Assembly: GCA_947499715.1 (NCBI GenBank)
Contig: CANMPL010000003.1
Span: 372,001 to 436,000, forward strand
Length of the DNA: 64,000 bases
Direction of reading: 5' to 3'
Source: an uncultured Paracoccaceae bacterium
Lineage (GTDB): Bacteria; Pseudomonadota; Alphaproteobacteria; Rhodobacterales; Rhodobacteraceae
Each line of letters opens with the position of its first letter. The first letter of the stretch is position 1. Positions 24,563-33,563 of this stretch are shown here, in pieces. Position numbers and translations under genes: made by a program. Under the pieces are notes generated by a model. It ran no database searches and was not told the origin of the DNA. It was given only the letters and a program-made list of their open reading frames with translations.

Positions 24563-27500
24563 ATGCCCAGAGATAGCCAAAGCGCTCTACGTTCCCAGAT
24601 TGATGCCGCGATGTACGCGCCAGAAATGGCTGTCATCGAAGCTTTGGTCAATCAGGCCGCACTTTCCAGCGCCGATCGCGCACGTATCCATACGGCTGCG
24701 ACGGGCCTTGTTAACCAGATCCGCGAGACATCGGATCCCGGTTTGATGGAAGTGTTTTTGGCCGAATACGGCCTGTCCACAGACGAAGGCATCGCCTTGA
24801 TGTGTCTGGCTGAGGCGTTGTTGCGTGTCCCTGATGCCGAGACTATGGACGATCTGATCGAAGACAAGATCGCCCCGTCAAATTGGGGTAAGCATTTGGG
24901 GCGTTCAGCGTCTAGCCTTGTGAATGCGTCAACTTGGGCATTGATGCTGACGGGCCGCGTTCTCGACGATGAAACCACTGGCATCACACGCAGCTTGCGC
25001 GGCGCGGTCAAGCGCCTGGGCGAGCCGGTCATCAGGACTGCGGTGGCCCGCGCAATGCGCGAGATGGGGCGGCAGTTTGTGCTGGGTGAGACGATCACCA
25101 AAGCCATGAAACGCGCCGACGGAATGCAGGCCAAGGGCTTTACCTATAGCTACGACATGCTGGGAGAAGCCGCCCGGACAGACGCGGATGCCAAGCAGTA
25201 CCACCTGTCCTATTCGCGTGCGATCTCTGCCATCGCAGAGCATTGCCGTTATGAAACCGTGGCCGAAAATCCGGGCATTTCGGTCAAACTGTCCGCCCTT
25301 CATCCTCGCTACGAAGTCGCACAAGCCGATCGCGTGATGACGGAACTGGTGCCGCGCGTCCGTGCCCTCGCGATCCTCGCAAAGTCTGCCGGCATGGGTT
25401 TCAACATCGATGCAGAGGAGGCAGACAGGCTTGCCCTGTCGCTTGACGTGATCGAAGCGGTGCTTTCAGAACCTGCGCTTTCTGGCTGGGACGGTTTTGG
25501 CGTTGTTGTGCAAGCCTATGGCAAGCGGTGCGGCCTTGTGATCGACACCCTGCACGATATGGCCTCACGGCTGGATCGAAAGATCATGATCCGCTTGGTA
25601 AAAGGCGCGTATTGGGACGCGGAAATTAAGCGCGCGCAGGTGCAGGGCCTCGCTGATTTTCCCGTTTTCACGGCAAAAGCCCATACCGACATCAGCTATA
25701 TCTCGAATGCGCGTAAGCTGTTGGCGATGACTGACCGCATCTACCCCCAATTTGCGACCCACAATGCCCATACTGTTGCTGCGATCCTTGATCTTGCGCG
25801 CACCATGGGACAACCAGCAACGGCTTATGAATTCCAGCGGCTTCACGGCATGGGTGAGGTGCTGCATACGCATGTTCTGCAAAGCGAAGGCACACGTTGC
25901 CGCATCTACGCGCCCGTCGGTGCACACGAAGACTTGCTGGCATATCTCGTGCGGCGCTTGTTGGAAAACGGTGCGAATTCTTCCTTCGTCAACCAGATTG
26001 TCGATGAAGAGGTTCCGGCATCAACTGTCGCCGCAGACCCGTTCGACGCAATGGGTGAAATGCCCGGTCTGACCGCGCCGCATGACCTGTTCAAACCAGA
26101 GCGTCCGAATTCCATTGGCTTTGACCTCACCCACAACCCTGCACTCGCCGCCATCGACAAGGACCGCGCACCGCACCGAGCGACACAATGGAACGCGACC
26201 CCATTGATCGCGGCAAGTGGCGCTAAGTCCGACGCGCCAGCGAAATCAGTGATCAACCCGGCGAGTCCGGGCGACACCGTTGGTCACGTAACCCCGACCG
26301 CGCCCGCTGACATCGCGACTGCAATCGACGCAGCGCAGGTCTGGGATGCCCCAGTGTCGATCCGTGCCGCAGCCCTGAATGCCGCCGCAGACGCATATGA
26401 GGCCCATGCGGGAGAGATCTTCGCGATCCTCGCACGCGAAGCAGGCAAGGCGCTGCCGGATGCGGTCGCAGAGTTGCGCGAAGCGGTCGACTTCCTGCGG
26501 TATTACGCGGCACAAATTCAAGACGGCACGGCGCCGCGCGGCATTTGGACCTGCATCAGCCCTTGGAATTTTCCACTTGCGATCTTCTCGGGCCAAATTG
26601 CTGCTGCCTTGGCCGCCGGCAACGCGGTCCTTGCCAAACCGGCAGAGCAGACACCGCTGATCGCGCATTTCGCCGTCAAATTGCTGCATAACTCGGGCGT
26701 TCCGACCCAAACGCTGCAATTGCTTCCCGGCGACGGGATGGTTGGCGCGGCTCTGACAAGCGACGCGCGGATCAACGGTGTTGCCTTCACAGGCTCTACT
26801 GCCACCGCGCAAAAGATCGCCGCAAGTATGGCAACCCATTGTGCCCCCGGCACGCCCTTGATCGCGGAGACCGGCGGCCTGAACGCGATGATAGTCGATA
26901 GTACTGCGCTGCCAGAACATGCCGTTCGCGACATTCTTTTGGCCTCGTTCCGGTCTGCCGGGCAGAGATGCTCTGCCCTGCGTTGCCTTTACGTGCAAGA
27001 GGATGTGGCGCCAAAGCTTCTTAAGATGCTTTATGGTGGGATGGATGCGCTGACGCTTGGCGATCCTTGGGCATTGTCCACTGACGTTGGTCCAGTCATC
27101 GACGATGCCGCGCGGCAAATCATCATCGATCACATCGAAACCGCGCGCGCAGACGGGCGCATTATGCACGAAACACCTGCCCCGGCCACCGGGCACTTTG
27201 TGGCGCCGACCGTCATCCGCGTGGACGGCATCGCCCAAATGACGCGCGAGATTTTTGGCCCCGTCCTGCATGTGGCGACATTCAAAGCGACCGAGCTTGA
27301 TGACGTGATCGCGGCGATCAACAATACGGGCTATGGGCTGACTTTTGGCCTTCATACTCGGATCGATGATCGGGTTGAGACGATTACAACCCAAATCAAC
27401 GCAGGCAATCTTTATGTCAATCGCGACCAGATTGGCGCGATTGTTGGCAGCCAACCCTTTGGTGGTGAAGGGCTTTCCGGCACTGGCCCCAAGGCAGGCG

Positions 27501-28009
27501 GACCACACTACCTGCCACGCTTCACGGCTCCGGCGGCTGCCCTCCGTGCAGAGGCGTTTAACAAGCCACAAGACATTGGCGAGCTATCGAAGCGCCTCAA
27601 TTCCGCCAAGGCCCCGGCACCTCAACCTGTGTTGGACCTGCCCGGCCCGACAGGCGAATCAAACCGCTTGCACGCGATGCCGCGCGGGCCTGTCCTGTGC
27701 CTTGGCCCCGGTGAGGCGGCCGCAAAAGCGCAAGCTGAGGCCGTGGGCGCCTTGGGTGGCTGCGCGGTCACCGCAACAGGCGCAGTCCCGGCGACGGCTC
27801 TTGAAACCCTGCCCTTTGCAACTGTCATCTGGTGGGGCGACACAGATACTGCGGCCCAATATGCCCAGGCACTGACGCGACGCGAAGGCCCCATTACGGC
27901 GCTTGTGACAGCCATGCCGGATGCGGCCCATGTTTTGCATGAACGCCATGTCTGCATTGATACGACCGCTGCGGGTGGCAACGCCGCCCTGCTTGCAGAA
28001 ATGGGATAG
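24563..28009 (+). CDS. putA: Bifunctional proline dehydrogenase / delta-1-pyrroline-5-carboxylate dehydrogenase
   Basis: The 1148-aa enzyme oxidises proline to glutamate. The N-terminal part (to about 480) is the FAD-dependent PRODH barrel, with 'FTYSYDMLGEAART' and 'IRLVKGAYWDAEIKRAQVQG' as landmarks. The middle (about 560-1000) is the NAD+ aldehyde dehydrogenase; the catalytic Cys is in 'FRSAGQRCSALRCLY' and the general-base Glu in 'AETGGLNAMIV'. There is no ribbon-helix-helix domain at the N-terminus, so it is not an autogenous repressor. About 130 extra C-terminal residues form the ALDH-like tail of long PutA proteins. Regulation is probably by the divergent Lrp-type PutR. The product feeds glutamate metabolism. 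Confidence 0.95.
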   Translation: MPRDSQSALRSQIDAAMYAPEMAVIEALVNQAALSSADRARIHTAATGLVNQIRETSDPGLMEVFLAEYGLSTDEGIALMCLAEALLRVPDAETMDDLIEDKIAPSNWGKHLGRSASSLVNASTWALMLTGRVLDDETTGITRSLRGAVKRLGEPVIRTAVARAMREMGRQFVLGETITKAMKRADGMQAKGFTYSYDMLGEAARTDADAKQYHLSYSRAISAIAEHCRYETVAENPGISVKLSALHPRYEVAQADRVMTELVPRVRALAILAKSAGMGFNIDAEEADRLALSLDVIEAVLSEPALSGWDGFGVVVQAYGKRCGLVIDTLHDMASRLDRKIMIRLVKGAYWDAEIKRAQVQGLADFPVFTAKAHTDISYISNARKLLAMTDRIYPQFATHNAHTVAAILDLARTMGQPATAYEFQRLHGMGEVLHTHVLQSEGTRCRIYAPVGAHEDLLAYLVRRLLENGANSSFVNQIVDEEVPASTVAADPFDAMGEMPGLTAPHDLFKPERPNSIGFDLTHNPALAAIDKDRAPHRATQWNATPLIAASGAKSDAPAKSVINPASPGDTVGHVTPTAPADIATAIDAAQVWDAPVSIRAAALNAAADAYEAHAGEIFAILAREAGKALPDAVAELREAVDFLRYYAAQIQDGTAPRGIWTCISPWNFPLAIFSGQIAAALAAGNAVLAKPAEQTPLIAHFAVKLLHNSGVPTQTLQLLPGDGMVGAALTSDARINGVAFTGSTATAQKIAASMATHCAPGTPLIAETGGLNAMIVDSTALPEHAVRDILLASFRSAGQRCSALRCLYVQEDVAPKLLKMLYGGMDALTLGDPWALSTDVGPVIDDAARQIIIDHIETARADGRIMHETPAPATGHFVAPTVIRVDGIAQMTREIFGPVLHVATFKATELDDVIAAINNTGYGLTFGLHTRIDDRVETITTQINAGNLYVNRDQIGAIVGSQPFGGEGLSGTGPKAGGPHYLPRFTAPAAALRAEAFNKPQDIGELSKRLNSAKAPAPQPVLDLPGPTGESNRLHAMPRGPVLCLGPGEAAAKAQAEAVGALGGCAVTATGAVPATALETLPFATVIWWGDTDTAAQYAQALTRREGPITALVTAMPDAAHVLHERHVCIDTTAAGGNAALLAEMG

Positions 28010-28024
28010 GATCCAGCGTTTGAC

Positions 28025-28051
28025 GGGCGTCTTGCGTATCGCTTGACGCCC
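28025..28051 (+). terminator. Possible terminator hairpin after putA
   Basis: GGGCGTC (28025-28031) pairs with GACGCCC (28045-28051) around a 13-base loop, 16 bases after the putA stop. No T-run follows, and the rhomboid gene begins 27 bases later, so it may act as partial terminator or 3'-end stabiliser. Confidence 0.35.
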
Positions 28052-28077
28052 GCGCAGCAATCCCCCACCGTTGCGCC

Positions 28078-28821
28078 ATGTTTCCAATTCGCGACCACAA
28101 CCCGTCAACGCGCACGCCTTACGTGACCTATGCGCTGATGGCGCTGAACATTGTGATTTGGCTCTATGGTGCGGCCTTCATCACGACCAACGCCGAGATT
28201 AACGCGCTCTATCTCAACTACGCGATGATCCCCGCGCGGATATCCGCAGGCGAGGGCTATTTGACCCTTGTCACCTCAGTATTCCTGCACGCTGGCTTCA
28301 TGCATCTCGCCGGTAACATGCTGTTTTTGTTCATTTTCGGCGATAACCTCGAAGATGAAATGGGGCATGCCCCCTTTCTGGCCTTTTATCTGGCGTCTGG
28401 TGCCGGTGCCGCGCTGGCACAGTGGGCCGTGGCCCCCGGCAGCCCGGTCCCAACGGTAGGTGCATCCGGTGCAATCGCTGGGGTCATGGGGGGCTATCTA
28501 CTGCTCTTCCCAAAGGCCAAAGTGGACGTTTTCATCTTCTTCATCATCATTTTCCGCATCATTCCGATCCCGGCGTGGATCATGCTGGGCATCTGGTTCG
28601 CACTTCAGCTTTTCAACGGCATCGGCGACACTGGCACGGGCGGGGGCGTTGCCTATTGGGCCCATGCTGGTGGCTTCATTGTTGGCCTGGTGCTGACCCT
28701 TCCGCTATGGCTGCGTCTTGGAGCCATGACATTCTGGGACCGGACCGAAGGCCACCCGCCTCACCCAGAGGCCAAATATCCCTTTCGCACCACAAGCATT
28801 CCCAAGGTCCCACGCCGATGA
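28078..28821 (+). CDS. Rhomboid-family intramembrane serine protease
   Basis: The 247-aa inner-membrane protease cleaves TM segments of substrates. Six TM helices are predicted. The catalytic Ser is in 'TVGASGAIAGVMGGYLL' near residue 130 (GxSG motif) and the partner His in 'AHAGGFIVGLVL' near 197. The 'FLHAGFMHLAGNMLFLFIFG' segment with its HxxxN oxyanion residues is intact. The N-terminus 'FPIRDHNPSTRTPYVTYALM' is typical of the bacterial group. The stop overlaps the start of the GFA gene by 4 nt. Substrates are unknown. Confidence 0.92.
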   Translation: MFPIRDHNPSTRTPYVTYALMALNIVIWLYGAAFITTNAEINALYLNYAMIPARISAGEGYLTLVTSVFLHAGFMHLAGNMLFLFIFGDNLEDEMGHAPFLAFYLASGAGAALAQWAVAPGSPVPTVGASGAIAGVMGGYLLLFPKAKVDVFIFFIIIFRIIPIPAWIMLGIWFALQLFNGIGDTGTGGGVAYWAHAGGFIVGLVLTLPLWLRLGAMTFWDRTEGHPPHPEAKYPFRTTSIPKVPRR

Positions 28822-29180
28822 AGCGCACCCTGTCCTGCCACTGCGGTGCAGTTGAACTGACATTCACCCCAAGTGAACCCTTGTCAGAGGCCGCGCGCTG
28901 CGATTGTTCTTTTTGTCGCCGCCGCGCGGCTGCGACCGTGGCTGTGCCAGAGGCGGACATCGCGATAACTAAAGGCGCGGATAACCTGACGCTTTATCAA
29001 TGGAACACCGGCACCGCCGAACATTATTTTTGCAAGACCTGCGGGATCTACACCCATCACCGACGGCGGTCGAACCCGCGCGAATTTGGGGTGAACCTTG
29101 GCGCAATTCATGGCGTCACTGTCGCCGAACTACGCGACCCCGGCTGGAACGATGGCGTGAACCACCCTGCTGATGCCTAG
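28818..29180 (+). CDS. GFA/CENP-V-family zinc-binding protein
   Basis: The 120-aa cytoplasmic protein belongs to the glutathione-dependent formaldehyde-activating enzyme-like family. The zinc ligands appear as 'LSCHCGAVEL', 'CDCSFCRRR' and 'YFCKTCGIYTHH', giving the usual two zinc sites. The start ATG at 28818 overlaps the rhomboid stop, so the two are translationally coupled. Family members are often annotated as GFA, but true formaldehyde chemistry is established for only a few, so I do not assign a reaction. It abuts the convergent inositol monophosphatase gene with a 4-nt overlap. Confidence 0.88.
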   Translation: MKRTLSCHCGAVELTFTPSEPLSEAARCDCSFCRRRAAATVAVPEADIAITKGADNLTLYQWNTGTAEHYFCKTCGIYTHHRRRSNPREFGVNLGAIHGVTVAELRDPGWNDGVNHPADA

Positions 29181-29962
29181 TTGCGGATGACCTTGGCGAA
29201 GGCTTCAAAAATATCGTTGTTGGCGCAGATTATCTCGCCGTCGGTCAGAATATCGCCTTTGGGGTTCAGCGGTTCCACAATGGCACCCGCCTCTTTGGCG
29301 ATTACGATTCCAGCGGCGATATCCCATGCGTGCAAGCGCCGTTCCCAGAAACCGTCATAGCGACCCGCAGCCACATAAGCCAAATCGAGCGCTGCCGCCC
29401 CAAACCGTCGCACACCCGAACAAGCGGGCAGGATGCGGGCAAGGTCTTGCAATGTTTCTGGCAGGTCGGCACGGCCCGAAAACGGCAGCCCAGTTGAAAA
29501 CAACGCGTCAGACATCTTGCTGCGGCCTGAGACCCTGATCCGCGCCTCGTTCACAAAGGCACCAAAGCCCTTTTCAGCGTAAAACATCTCATCCTTGACC
29601 GGGTCATAAATGACGCCTGCGACAATCGCGCCTTTATGTTCCAGCGCAATGGAAACGGCCCAGTGGCCAAGACCGTGCAGAAAGTTGGTGGTGCCATCCA
29701 GCGGATCAACGATCCAGCGGCGTGTGGGATCCTCGCCTTCAATCTCGGCACCCTCTTCCCCCAGAAAACCATAAGTCGGACGCGCCGCCATCAGCTCCTC
29801 GCGGATGGTTTCTTCGGCCATCTTGTCGGCACGGGTGACAAAGTCACCGGGACCCTTGCGGCTAACCTGTAGCTGCTCGACTTCGCCGAAATCCTTGACC
29901 AGCTGACGACCTGCCTTGCGGGCGGTCTTCATCATGACATTCAGGTTAGCACTACCAGCCAT
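29177..29962 (-). CDS. suhB: Inositol monophosphatase family protein (SuhB)
   Basis: The 261-aa Mg2+-dependent phosphatase acts on inositol-1-phosphate or related compounds; SuhB homologues also influence rRNA transcription. Motif A is 'WIVDPLDGTTNFLHG' near residue 85 with the metal-binding Asp residues and 'LGEEG' before it. Motif B is 'AWDIAAGIVIAKEAGA' near 215. The start at ATG 29962 (MAGSANLNVMMKTARKAG) is the family norm; the frame upstream to 30028 lacks support. It lies downstream of the LysR gene on the same strand with 111 bases between. Family certain, substrate general. Confidence 0.92.
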   Translation of the reverse strand: MAGSANLNVMMKTARKAGRQLVKDFGEVEQLQVSRKGPGDFVTRADKMAEETIREELMAARPTYGFLGEEGAEIEGEDPTRRWIVDPLDGTTNFLHGLGHWAVSIALEHKGAIVAGVIYDPVKDEMFYAEKGFGAFVNEARIRVSGRSKMSDALFSTGLPFSGRADLPETLQDLARILPACSGVRRFGAAALDLAYVAAGRYDGFWERRLHAWDIAAGIVIAKEAGAIVEPLNPKGDILTDGEIICANNDIFEAFAKVIRN

Positions 29963-30073
29963 ATCTGGGGTCTCCGGTCTAAGGGTCAGAGCGGGCGTAT
30001 AGGCCCAATAATCCCGCACCGCAAGCACGGCTTAGCCCGGCCCAAAGACCCAACACCGTTCCTTGCAGGATGA

Positions 30074-30988
30074 TTACTTTGGCGCTTCGCTTTGCAATTT
30101 GACCGCCTCTTGTTTCGCGAGCCGGATCAGGTGCGCCATAAACGGCAAGGCCGTATCCTCGGCCCGCGTTGCGGCATATAGCCTGCGGGTCACCCCATCC
30201 TTGGTGAGGGGCCGTGTGACGTAATCCGAATTGTATCGCACCTGGCGCACGACCCAATCGGGCAGCACCGCGACGCCACGGTTAGACGCAACCAACAATA
30301 GGATCACCGCCGTCAATTCGACCTGCCGCACATTTGCCGGTTGCACCCTTGCGGGCGTCAACAATTGGCTAAAGACGTCCAGCCGCGATTGTTCCACCGG
30401 GTAGGTTATCAGCGTCTGATCAGCGAAATCCGTCGCCTCCACGAATGGCTTGTCTGCCAGCGGGTGATTGGCGGACGCAACAAACACCGGATCATAGTCA
30501 AAGATGGGGGTAAAATCGGTGCCTGCCATCTCCTCTGGGTCGGATGAGACCACCAAGTCCACCTCTTCGCGCCGCAGTGCGGGCAGCGCGTCAAAGGCCA
30601 ATCCGGGCCGAATATCAACGTCCACGTCGGGCCAGGCCTTGCGGAACGCCTCCAGCACTGGAAACAGCCATTCAAAGCAAGCGTGGCATTCAATCGCAAT
30701 ATGCAGCCGCCCCGATTTACCCGCGATCAATCCCTCAAATTCAGCCTCCAAGGCACTGACGCGAGGCAGGATTTCTTCCGCTGCGGCCAGCAGCTTCATC
30801 CCCGCCGAAGACAACCGCAGCGGCTTGGTTCGCCGCACGAACAACTCCACTCCCGCCTGATCCTCGATTCCCTTGATCTGGTGGGACAGCGCAGACTGAG
30901 TAATGTTCAGCAAATCCGCCGCACGCCCCAGGCCCCCGGTGTCATGGATTGCCTTGATCGTGCGCAGGTGGCGAAACTCAATATGCAT
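30074..30988 (-). CDS. metR: LysR-family regulator, predicted MetR
   Basis: The 304-aa protein has a winged-helix N-terminus ('FRHLRTIKAIHDTGGLGRAA' then 'LNITQSALSHQIKGIEDQAG') and a periplasmic-binding-like effector domain. It is divergent from metF with 87 bases between, the usual MetR arrangement; MetR uses homocysteine as co-activator. I place the start at ATG 30988 (MHIEFRHL) with GAGGA upstream; the frame runs on to 31063 through the intergenic region. A sequence fitting the MetR consensus lies at 31017-31029. The identity as MetR is supported by family length, synteny and this site, not by biochemical evidence. Confidence 0.87.
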   Translation of the reverse strand: MHIEFRHLRTIKAIHDTGGLGRAADLLNITQSALSHQIKGIEDQAGVELFVRRTKPLRLSSAGMKLLAAAEEILPRVSALEAEFEGLIAGKSGRLHIAIECHACFEWLFPVLEAFRKAWPDVDVDIRPGLAFDALPALRREEVDLVVSSDPEEMAGTDFTPIFDYDPVFVASANHPLADKPFVEATDFADQTLITYPVEQSRLDVFSQLLTPARVQPANVRQVELTAVILLLVASNRGVAVLPDWVVRQVRYNSDYVTRPLTKDGVTRRLYAATRAEDTALPFMAHLIRLAKQEAVKLQSEAPK

Positions 30989-31016
30989 GCGATCCTCATA
31001 ATCTTTCTGAGCTTTA

Positions 31017-31029
31017 TGAATTTGCCTCA
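31017..31029. promoter_or_regulatory. Candidate MetR/LysR-type operator between metR and metF
   Basis: TGAATTTGCCTCA matches the enterobacterial MetR consensus TGAA-N5-TTCA at seven of eight fixed bases. It lies between the divergent starts, about 47 bases upstream of the metF ATG. A LysR-type dyad is expected here. Confidence 0.45.
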
Positions 31030-31075
31030 TATGCCAGCCTGTGAGAATTTGGGCAAGTTCCAAAAGGATTGCCCC

Positions 31076-31936
31076 ATGCCCCGCCTGAGTTTTGAATTCT
31101 TCCCCCCCAAGTCCCTGACAGCATCATTCCGACTGTGGGATTGCGTCAACACGCTTGCCCCTTTGGCCCCCGACTTTGTCTCTGTCACCTATGGTGCGGG
31201 CGGCACGACCCGGCAGTTAACCCATGAAGCCGTCAGCACCCTCAACACCACAACCGACCTGACCGTGGCCGCCCACCTCACCTGCATTAACGCCACCTGC
31301 GCCGAAACGCTTGCCATTGCGGATCAATATGCAAAGGCCGGAATTACCGACATCGTGGCCCTCCGCGGCGATGCGCCCAAAGGCAGCAATGGTTTCATTG
31401 CCCACCCCGACGGTTTCGCCTCCTCCGTCGACCTGATCGCAGCACTGGCTGACACGGAGCAGTTCAACATCCGCGTCGGCGCCTACCCTGAAAAACACCC
31501 TGAGGCCGCCGACCAAGCCGCCGACATCGCCTTCCTCAAACGTAAAATCGACGCTGGTGCGACCTCCACGATTACACAGTTCTTCTTTGAAGCCGATACC
31601 TTCTTTCGGTTCCGCGACGCTTGTGTGAAAGCAGGTATTGACGCCCCCATCATCCCCGGCATCTTGCCGGTTGAAAACTGGGCGGGAGTGCAGAAATTCA
31701 GCGCCCAATGCGGCACCACAATTCCGCCGGTCGTCGCTCAAGCCTTTGAAAATGCAACCCGTGATGGCACGACTGACCTGCTGGCCACCGCGCTGGCGAC
31801 AGAGCTTTGCGATGACCTGCTGACCGGCGGCGTGGACCACCTGCATTTCTACACGCTCAACAAACCGGGGCTGACCTATGACGTGGCCCGCGCGCTTGGC
31901 ATCACGCCCAAGCACCGCTTGCAAAACGTCGCCTGA
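31076..31936 (+). CDS. metF: Methylenetetrahydrofolate reductase [NAD(P)H]
   Basis: The 286-aa flavoenzyme reduces 5,10-methylene-THF to 5-methyl-THF for methionine synthesis. The N-terminus 'LSFEFFPPKSL' contains the catalytic Glu-Phe motif, and 'FVSVTYGAGGTTR', 'HLTCINATC' and 'DIVALRGDAPKG' are the folate and FAD landmarks; 'TSTITQFFFEADTFFRF' follows near residue 165. The start ATG at 31076 has AAAAGGA about six bases upstream; the frame back to 30683 is antisense to metR. Regulation by the divergent MetR-like protein is likely. It is followed by a thioesterase gene with 35 bases between. Confidence 0.95.
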   Translation: MPRLSFEFFPPKSLTASFRLWDCVNTLAPLAPDFVSVTYGAGGTTRQLTHEAVSTLNTTTDLTVAAHLTCINATCAETLAIADQYAKAGITDIVALRGDAPKGSNGFIAHPDGFASSVDLIAALADTEQFNIRVGAYPEKHPEAADQAADIAFLKRKIDAGATSTITQFFFEADTFFRFRDACVKAGIDAPIIPGILPVENWAGVQKFSAQCGTTIPPVVAQAFENATRDGTTDLLATALATELCDDLLTGGVDHLHFYTLNKPGLTYDVARALGITPKHRLQNVA

Positions 31937-31971
31937 CGCGCCAGCCTCTGGCCAAATCAGCCGGAGGCATC

Positions 31972-32451
31972 ATGCACTACGCCCAATCCTTTGCCGACCT
32001 GCCCGACCGGGATAAGATCACGTCGATGTCCGGCCTCGAATTTATGCAAGGCATCCTCTCCGGCGACATCCCGCACCCCCCGATTTCGCGCCTCCTGAAC
32101 TACCAGCTCGATAGGGTTGAAAAAGGCAAGGTTGCCTTTCGGGGCACACCGGAATTTGACCACTATAACCCCACCGGGACCGTGCACGGCGGCTGGTATG
32201 GAACGATCCTCGACAGCTGCATGGCCTGTGCGGTGATGACCTGCGTGCCCAAAGGCTCCGTCTACACAACCCTTGAATACAAAGTGAACCTGACCCGAGC
32301 GATACCGCAAGGTGCCACGGTGCTGGCGACCGGCACGATTGACCACGCCGGACGCTCCACCGGGGTTGCAACGGGCCAGATCACAGACGCCGAAACCGGC
32401 AAGCTCTACGCCACGGGATCAACGACCTGCATTATCATGGCCGTCACTTAG
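31972..32451 (+). CDS. PaaI-family hotdog thioesterase
   Basis: The 159-aa cytoplasmic acyl-CoA thioesterase has the 4HBT/PaaI fold. 'HYNPTGTVHGGWYGTILDSC' near residue 62 holds the HGG motif that positions catalysis at the tetramer interface, and 'LEYKVNLTRAIPQGATVLAT' and 'ATGSTTCIIM' form the later strands. The start is well supported by CCGGAGG before ATG. It is immediately followed by gene-end motif copy C. The acyl-CoA substrate is unknown; it may be co-transcribed with metF because only 35 bases separate them. Confidence 0.9.
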   Translation: MHYAQSFADLPDRDKITSMSGLEFMQGILSGDIPHPPISRLLNYQLDRVEKGKVAFRGTPEFDHYNPTGTVHGGWYGTILDSCMACAVMTCVPKGSVYTTLEYKVNLTRAIPQGATVLATGTIDHAGRSTGVATGQITDAETGKLYATGSTTCIIMAVT

Positions 32452-32452
32452 G

Positions 32453-32487
32453 CTTTCTTTGGTTCTGCAAATATCCCCGCCGGAGGC
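32453..32487 (+). repeat. Gene-end motif, copy C
   Basis: CTTTCTTTGGTTCTGC is followed by AAATATCCCCGCCGGAGGC, two bases after the thioesterase stop. The last 19 bases are identical to copies B and D. A strong hairpin (32525) follows before the convergent DUF2235 stop. Confidence 0.8.
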
Positions 32488-32524
32488 CCCCGCCCGCCAA
32501 GCGCGCCACATCCGCGATCGGCCA

Positions 32525-32545
32525 AGAATTTTCGTCGAAAATTCT
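32525..32545. terminator. A/T-rich perfect hairpin at thioesterase/DUF2235 junction
   Basis: AGAATTTTC pairs with GAAAATTCT across GTC. The 3' arm ends over the DUF2235 stop codon. The A/T content near the stem base could aid RNA release on either strand, so it may serve both convergent genes. Confidence 0.5.
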
Positions 32546-33563
32546 AGTCAGCTACACTGTGATGCAGCCGCTCAGAAGGATCCGCGCCAACGATGCGCTT
32601 GCGGCGCGTGACAAAAATCTTGCCCCAGCCTCGCCAGGTCCCAACCGAAGGGGCTGCGGCATCCTGCACAAACCGGTCTCGCCACCCGTCAGGCAATGGC
32701 AGCTCGCACTCCTCCAACCGCTCCAGCATCCAAACCAGCGGAATATTAGCCAAGGGCCTCGCGGGTTCATAGCCGTTCAACTGCCCGCCGATATCGCCGT
32801 GCGTGCCACGGAACCAAACCTGTTCCAGATGACCGTGCCAATTTGGATCCGTTGCCCACATCACCGGCTTATAAGCGACGCGCGTTTCATTCAGCGCCAA
32901 CGCGTGAAACCCGTGCCGCACAACATGGCCCAGCCGATGGTTGTGAAACGCGTGGCGGGCAGCACTCAACCGCCACAACACCGGCGCGACCATACCCAGT
33001 GACTTGACGGTATCCCAGACGCCCACCGCCTCAATCGCGATCTCAGGGTGGCAATATTCCTTCCAGAACGCGGCCGCTGCGTCTGACGTGGCCCCAGCCT
33101 CGTAGTGCCGATATGCGGTTTGCACGGCGCGTTCTGTCGCATGATCCGATTTGACCAAACCGACCATGTCAACCACCCCAGCAAGGGATCTGACCGCATA
33201 GGCCCCGCGTGAATAACCCATCAGAATGATCTTGTCGCCCGGATGGTACCGACTGGCCAGCACACCATAGGCGCGTCTAATCTGCCGATTGATGCCGCGC
33301 CCGGCTGCCACATCGGGTGTCTGCCGCCAATCTCGCCACTGTACCCCGGCTTCGTAATAGACGGTCAGGTTCGCGCCATGCCCCACCTCATTCAGCAGCT
33401 TGTAGGCCAGCCCGGCATGTGTCTCAAACCCGCGTCTGAGCGATGACATCGTCCCATCCAGAATGATCACATGGGTTGCCGGGCCGCGAATGTCGCGCGG
33501 CTGGCCTGTTTCGGTGCGCGGCTTGCGCCCGAAAAGGCCAAACAACCAATCACGTAACGGCAC
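32544..33563 (-). CDS. DUF2235 family alpha/beta-hydrolase
   Basis: The 339-aa protein carries the DUF2235 domain, an alpha/beta-hydrolase found in T6SS Tle1-type phospholipases and in housekeeping proteins. It opens with 'THVIILDGTMSSLRRG', and the nucleophile elbow is 'ILMGYSRGAYAVRSLAG' (GxSxG with Ser) near residue 115; 'WFRGTHGDIGG' near 270 supplies the Asp/His region. I take GTG 33563 as the start because it lies just inside the end of the CoxL-type gene (14-nt overlap); the open frame goes to 33626. No T6SS genes, VgrG or immunity partners are visible, so an intracellular lipid or ester hydrolase role is more likely. Substrate unknown. Confidence 0.83.
   Translation of the reverse strand: MPLRDWLFGLFGRKPRTETGQPRDIRGPATHVIILDGTMSSLRRGFETHAGLAYKLLNEVGHGANLTVYYEAGVQWRDWRQTPDVAAGRGINRQIRRAYGVLASRYHPGDKIILMGYSRGAYAVRSLAGVVDMVGLVKSDHATERAVQTAYRHYEAGATSDAAAAFWKEYCHPEIAIEAVGVWDTVKSLGMVAPVLWRLSAARHAFHNHRLGHVVRHGFHALALNETRVAYKPVMWATDPNWHGHLEQVWFRGTHGDIGGQLNGYEPARPLANIPLVWMLERLEECELPLPDGWRDRFVQDAAAPSVGTWRGWGKIFVTRRKRIVGADPSERLHHSVAD

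Noticed and set aside
26246-27571. 441-codon open frame antisense to putA
   Set aside because: It lies fully opposite a well-conserved gene. Its product has Arg/Gly/Ala-rich composition with no domain, typical of antisense frames in GC-rich DNA.
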